A DNA stretch of 64,000 bases, taken from assembly GCA_963707145.1 (NCBI GenBank), contig CAVPOQ010000008.1:434001-498000 (forward strand), in the 5' to 3' direction. A program made the position numbers and the translations under genes. Positions 61,011-64,000 of this stretch are shown here, piece after piece. Below the pieces are notes generated by a model. The model was not told the DNA's origin, did no database searches, and saw only the letters and a program-made list of their open reading frames with translations. The DNA is from RPQJ01 sp963707145 (lineage in GTDB: Bacteria; Pseudomonadota; Gammaproteobacteria; Steroidobacterales; Steroidobacteraceae). The first letter of the stretch is position 1, and the number at the start of each line of letters is the position of its first letter.

Positions 61011-61787
61011 CCGATTTCGGTACCAGCTTCAGCATCCTGTGGCCGGCGCTCGTCGCCGGCGTCCTCGTGGCGGTGTCGCACGTGCCGCTCGGCCAGCAGG
61101 TGCTCCGCCGCGGCATCGTGTTCATCGATCTGGCGATCGCACAGGTGGCGGCGCTCGGCGTGATCGCGGCCAGCGCCGCCGGCTTCGAGCTGCAGGGCTG
61201 GATGACGCAGATCGCGGCGGTCGCCGCGGCGCTGCTCGGCGCGATGCTGCTCACCTGGACGGAACGCAGGCGCCCCGAGGTGCAGGAGGCGCTGATCGGC
61301 GTGCTGTTCGTGCTCGCCTCCACCGCGCAGATCCTGCTGCTGGCGAACGACCCGCACGGCGGCGAGCAGCTGAAGGACCTGCTGGCCGGGCAGATCCTCT
61401 GGGTGTCCACGGAGCAGCTCGTGCGTGCGGCGATCCTGACGGCGGTCTTCGTCGTCGTCTGGTTCCGCTGGCGCACGCGCTTCGGCCACACCGGCTTCTA
61501 CGTGCTGTTCGCGGTGATGGTGACGATGTCCGTGCAGCTCGTCGGCGTGTACCTCGTGTTCACGACGCTTGATCGTGCCGGCACTCGCGACCTACCGGCA
61601 CGCAGCGAACCGGCAGCTCGCGCTCGGCTACGGACTCGCGGTGGCGAGCTACCTGGCCGGCCTCGCCGTGTCGGTCGTGACCGACCTGCCGTCGAGCGCG
61701 GTGATCGTCTGGGCGATGGCGGTGCTCGCGATCCTGCTGCACCTGACGGCACGGGCCGGGGCGCCGGTTGCGCTGGCGAAGGACTGA
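61007..61787 (+). pseudogene. Metal ABC transporter permease (ZnuB-like), single-base frameshift
   Basis: This ABC-3 family permease starts MTDFGTSFSILWPALVAGVL with repeated helices (VSHVPLGQQVLRRGIVFIDL, AIAQVAALGVIAASAA, RPEVQEALIGVLFVLASTAQ, ILLLANDPHGGEQLKDLLAG). After YLVFTTL the frame fails; the other frame continues LIVPALATYRHAANRQLALG and LAGLAVSVVTDLPSSAVIVW. One extra T near 61569-61571 explains it; the corrected protein has 259 residues, the family length. No ATPase gene follows, unusual for such a locus. Confidence 0.82.
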
Positions 61788-61998
61788 GCTGCAGCGGCCC
61801 TTCGGTGCAAATGGAGTCGAAGACAGAAGCCCAGTGATCGTCTGGGTCGAAGCGATTTCGGAAGCCGGAGAGCTTCGGCGAAGTCGAAGTCAAGAGACGG
61901 CTCTGCGGGTCCGTTGGGCTTCCGGCGAACAGCTTGATTCGGAAACAGCGCGGCTCGGCAGTGCAAACTTTCGCTTCGCGTACGATTTCGCGCTCGTG

Positions 61999-62592
61999 TT
62001 AGACGAAGGCTAGAACGGCGCGCGCAAATAGATAGCCGCCGAGAGTCGGGACGGCTACGTAGGTCAAGACATATAGGAACAGCCCTAGACGGGGATCTCG
62101 GCTGAGTCCCCCACCTGAGTGAATGAGGTGCAGCGCAACCACTTGAAGAAGAGCGACAAAGGCGACCCCAATGACAAGTATGAACGCTGAAACCCTTAAT
62201 GCTGTAAGGATGAGCGCGAGAACGAACGCCGCTGCTGCAACGGATATGTTCAGCCGATGCAAGCTCCAAATGGCGTCCGACTTGGCGTTTACGTCGAGGG
62301 CACCGCCAAGCAATCGGCGCTTGTACTTCCTCACTGAACTCGGGGGTCCGACTACTTCACGCCAGTCAGTGTTGGCGGTTCTTATGACGTTGCGAAGCTC
62401 TTCAACATTGCCTCGTGCAAGCTTGAGCACATGAATTCTGAGATCTTCCAGGTCGTACTCGTCGGAGTCTCTGCAATTCGGAAGATTGTTTCCGCACTGC
62501 TAAATCAACAAGCTGCGAACCTCGCCCCTGGTTCGCTCGCCAAATAGTCTGTCCACCGCCCTGGACGTATTCGGACTTAGCGGAAGCATCAT
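61999..62592 (-). pseudogene. Membrane protein with small conserved N-terminal domain, in-frame stop
   Basis: From ATG 62590-62592 (with AAGGGG before it) the frame reads MMLPLSPNTSRAVDRLFGER, then TRGEVRSLLI, a TAG stop (62500-62502), QCGNNLPNCRDSDEYDLEDL and RIHVLKLARGNVEELRNVIR. That is the conserved small orphan domain seen as a stand-alone protein in many bacteria. It is followed by four hydrophobic helices (ISVAAAAFVLALILTALRVS, FILVIGVAFVALLQVVALHL). The TAG falls between two well-conserved residues, so a substitution created it. The stop codon TAA at the end is inside GTCTAAC, a possible attC-like box. Possibly a dying cassette gene. Confidence 0.6.
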
Positions 62593-62776
62593 GATCCCCT
62601 TGACTGTTGTTCAGCGCACCGCAACACCACAAAGTTATGCGTCAGGTACAACGCCTACGACCGTGTTGCGGCCTACCGTTCGAACAAGGCGGCCGTAAAC
62701 GGCTTGGCCTGCGGTGTGGATGATGAGCTGCACCGCATCGCGGTCCTGGTCGTCAGATTTCCGCGCGAGTGATGTG

Positions 62777-63205
62777 CTAGGTGGCGCTGCCAAAGAGTGC
62801 CCCAACGAGGACTTGTAGTGCAACGTACATCACCATCAAGCCGCTTGCCGCGAGCAGGGGCGTCTTCCACGGACGGCGGTTGTAGTCGTTCCCGAAGCGC
62901 TCCTTTACATACCTCATGTGCGGACGAGCGGAGCCCAGGTACCAGGTAACCAAGTAAACAAGCGGCAGCAAACGAAGAAGCGGCGAGCCAGCAATTGCGT
63001 AGAGAAGCAACATGCCCAGGCTGGCATAGAACCACCTCTTGGAAATTTCGGCCAGTTCGCTCTCGCCCAATGACTGCCAGTTCAGCATCTGCAACCAAGC
63101 ACCAAATGCTGGAGTGAAGAGGATGCTCCAGTTAACGGTAGCGGTTGGATTCCAGATTGCAGCCGGTGCCTCGAGTTTTGGAACTATTTCGGCATTCTTG
63201 CTCAC
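62777..63205 (-). CDS. Hypothetical membrane protein
   Basis: This is a 142-residue protein with about four helices: LFTPAFGAWLQMLNWQSLG, KRWFYASLGMLLLYAIAGSP, LLRLLPLVYLVTWYLG and PLLAASGLMVMYVALQVLVG. The N-terminus (MSKNAEIVPKLEAPAAIWNP, then TATVNWSILFTPAFG) is short and soluble. It resembles small DUF2628-like or Yip1-like membrane proteins but no family is assigned. GTG start at 63203-63205. It sits between decayed genes in an accessory stretch. Confidence 0.55.
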   Translation of the reverse strand: MSKNAEIVPKLEAPAAIWNPTATVNWSILFTPAFGAWLQMLNWQSLGESELAEISKRWFYASLGMLLLYAIAGSPLLRLLPLVYLVTWYLGSARPHMRYVKERFGNDYNRRPWKTPLLAASGLMVMYVALQVLVGALFGSAT

Positions 63206-63316
63206 GGCGATTGCCTCTGAGGTGGCGTTGATAGATGTTCAGTCAAATGGGGCGATTCAGGATTGACGCTCTTCACGGGTCGTGAGGCTCAACGTAACGA
63301 TCGAGCTAACCGACGC

Positions 63317-63689
63317 TCAACGGACCACACGGACTGCGAAGTTGGCACGGCCGAACTCCAGTAGGAGTGTTCCGCAGGGATGGTAGAGAGCGACGACCGC
63401 ATGGACGCTGGTGGCGAGTGCAAGCAAGCCGAGTCATCAGCCCCGAATGTGGCGCAGCAGCCCGGGCAGTACGACGAACAGAAGGGCGCTTTCGGTCCAA
63501 TCCGCAGACATCGAGCGGGTGACCAAACATGGGGTTGATCTCGTAGGAGCCGTGAGCGAAGGCATGTTACGTGGCGATGTGGTCGATCACGTTCGCGACA
63601 ACAAGCACCAGCCATGTCACTGCCGCAAGGAAGAGACCGCGAAGGCTGGGTCGCGTTGGTTCGGAGCCGATGAGGAATTCAGTTGCCAC
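63317..63689 (-). pseudogene. Degenerate small membrane protein gene
   Basis: The minus strand reads VATEFLIGSEPTRPSLRGLF, LAAVTWLVLVVANVIDHIAT then a TAA, and HAFAHGSYEINPMFGHPLD in the same frame. A different frame supplies MSADWTESALLFVVLPGLLR and (after two stops) LGLLALATSVHAVVALYHPC. The pattern H-x-SYEINPMF resembles DUF5658-type membrane proteins. At least one stop and one frameshift are needed to explain it, so it is decayed. It could have been a mobile cassette gene, as others nearby. Confidence 0.45.
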
Positions 63690-64000
63690 TGAGAGCGACG
63701 GCGCGCTGTCTGCGACGCCTAAGAGCGATTAACTTGGAACGATTAGCTGCTGCTCTACGGCAATAGGTCCCGGCGTTAGAGCGCATCTGTGCGTCATAAG
63801 GACGCCGACTCCCTGGCAACTTGTTGATAGGACTACATCATCGACCCATGAAGCGGTCAATCGTGGATTGGTGAATTAGCCGTGTCGGCAAGGCGTGACT
63901 GCAAACAACGACCGCCGCTGGGGCCGCCGATGCGTGCGCCGACACTACCGATCAATGACTGCCATCGGCACGCGCCTCGTACGGCTGCTCCGGGCCGACT
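63690..64000. other. Window end, no gene seen
   Basis: No frame longer than about 60 codons with protein character lies here. Sequence composition is similar to the decayed accessory stretch before it. It probably continues the accessory region or begins a gene beyond the window. Confidence 0.4.

Noticed and set aside
61998..62004. GTCTAAC at the end of the 61999-62592 gene as an attC box
   Set aside because: The left box fits RYYYAAC and contains the stop codon, as in cassettes, but no GTTRRRY partner or inner stem lies within 60-130 bases downstream, so I do not call an attC.
62635..62823. Short minus-strand frame ending VGRNTVVGVVPDA
   Set aside because: It reads like a protein tail for about 30 residues but has no start, family or neighbour support.

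Overview
The window is GC-rich chromosomal DNA of a gammaproteobacterium. It opens at the replication-origin neighbourhood: the 3' end of recF followed directly by gyrB. GyrB has the long (about 800 residue) Enterobacteria/Pseudomonas-type architecture, and glyQ/glyS lie further on, as they often do near oriC in this class. PEP-CTERM proteins, an attC-like site of the type seen in Xanthomonas integrons, and many small lipoproteins fit an environmental lineage around Xanthomonadales/Nevskiales/Steroidobacterales. The family assignment is inference, not seen.

Layout. 1-2933: recF end and gyrB. 2936-13700: an accessory stretch with a broken IS3 element abutting gyrB, three short copies of one protein tail, an acyl-CoA dehydrogenase, a TMEM175-type channel, two putative lipoproteins, YjbQ, an SDR, a GNAT, a lone integron-type cassette with its attC, a MITE-like element and a frameshifted IS91 transposase. 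13878-22439: a DsrE-like secreted protein, a PLD-family lipoprotein, an operator-controlled 4-TM protein/XRE pair, a MAPEG protein, and a CYTH protein next to a CYTH-Ppx/GppA fusion. 22627-31492: two PEP-CTERM proteins, a penicillin-acylase family enzyme, cardiolipin synthase, a GST and small hypotheticals. 31517-39118: a divergent cluster (alpha/beta hydrolase, acyl-CoA synthetase, TonB receptor // TetR, 3-hydroxybutyrate dehydrogenase, PHB-depolymerase-like lipoprotein) that reads as a locus for scavenging poly- or oligo-3-hydroxybutyrate. 39149-48597: mltA and a complete kdp potassium operon (a tiny ORF, kdpF, A, B, C, D, E). 48870-57807: Fe/2OG dioxygenase plus bicupin, a GAF-GGDEF cyclase, an RDD protein, a third PEP-CTERM protein, plsC, glyS/glyQ and a CoA-binding protein. 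58261-61787: a metal-uptake operon (small His/Cys protein, outer-membrane protein, substrate-binding protein, permease; no ATPase seen). 61999-64000: decaying small membrane-protein genes.

How the genes work together. The best-supported units are the kdp operon, the glyQS pair, the metal-uptake operon and the 3-hydroxybutyrate cluster. In the last, three operator-like palindromes sit between the divergent TetR and TonB-receptor genes. A quality warning applies throughout: seven otherwise well-conserved genes (GNAT, CYTH, cls, GST, a PEP-CTERM gene, kdpC, the metal permease) each carry exactly one extra base. This looks more like insertion-biased sequence error than real decay. No tRNA, rRNA or CRISPR array was seen.
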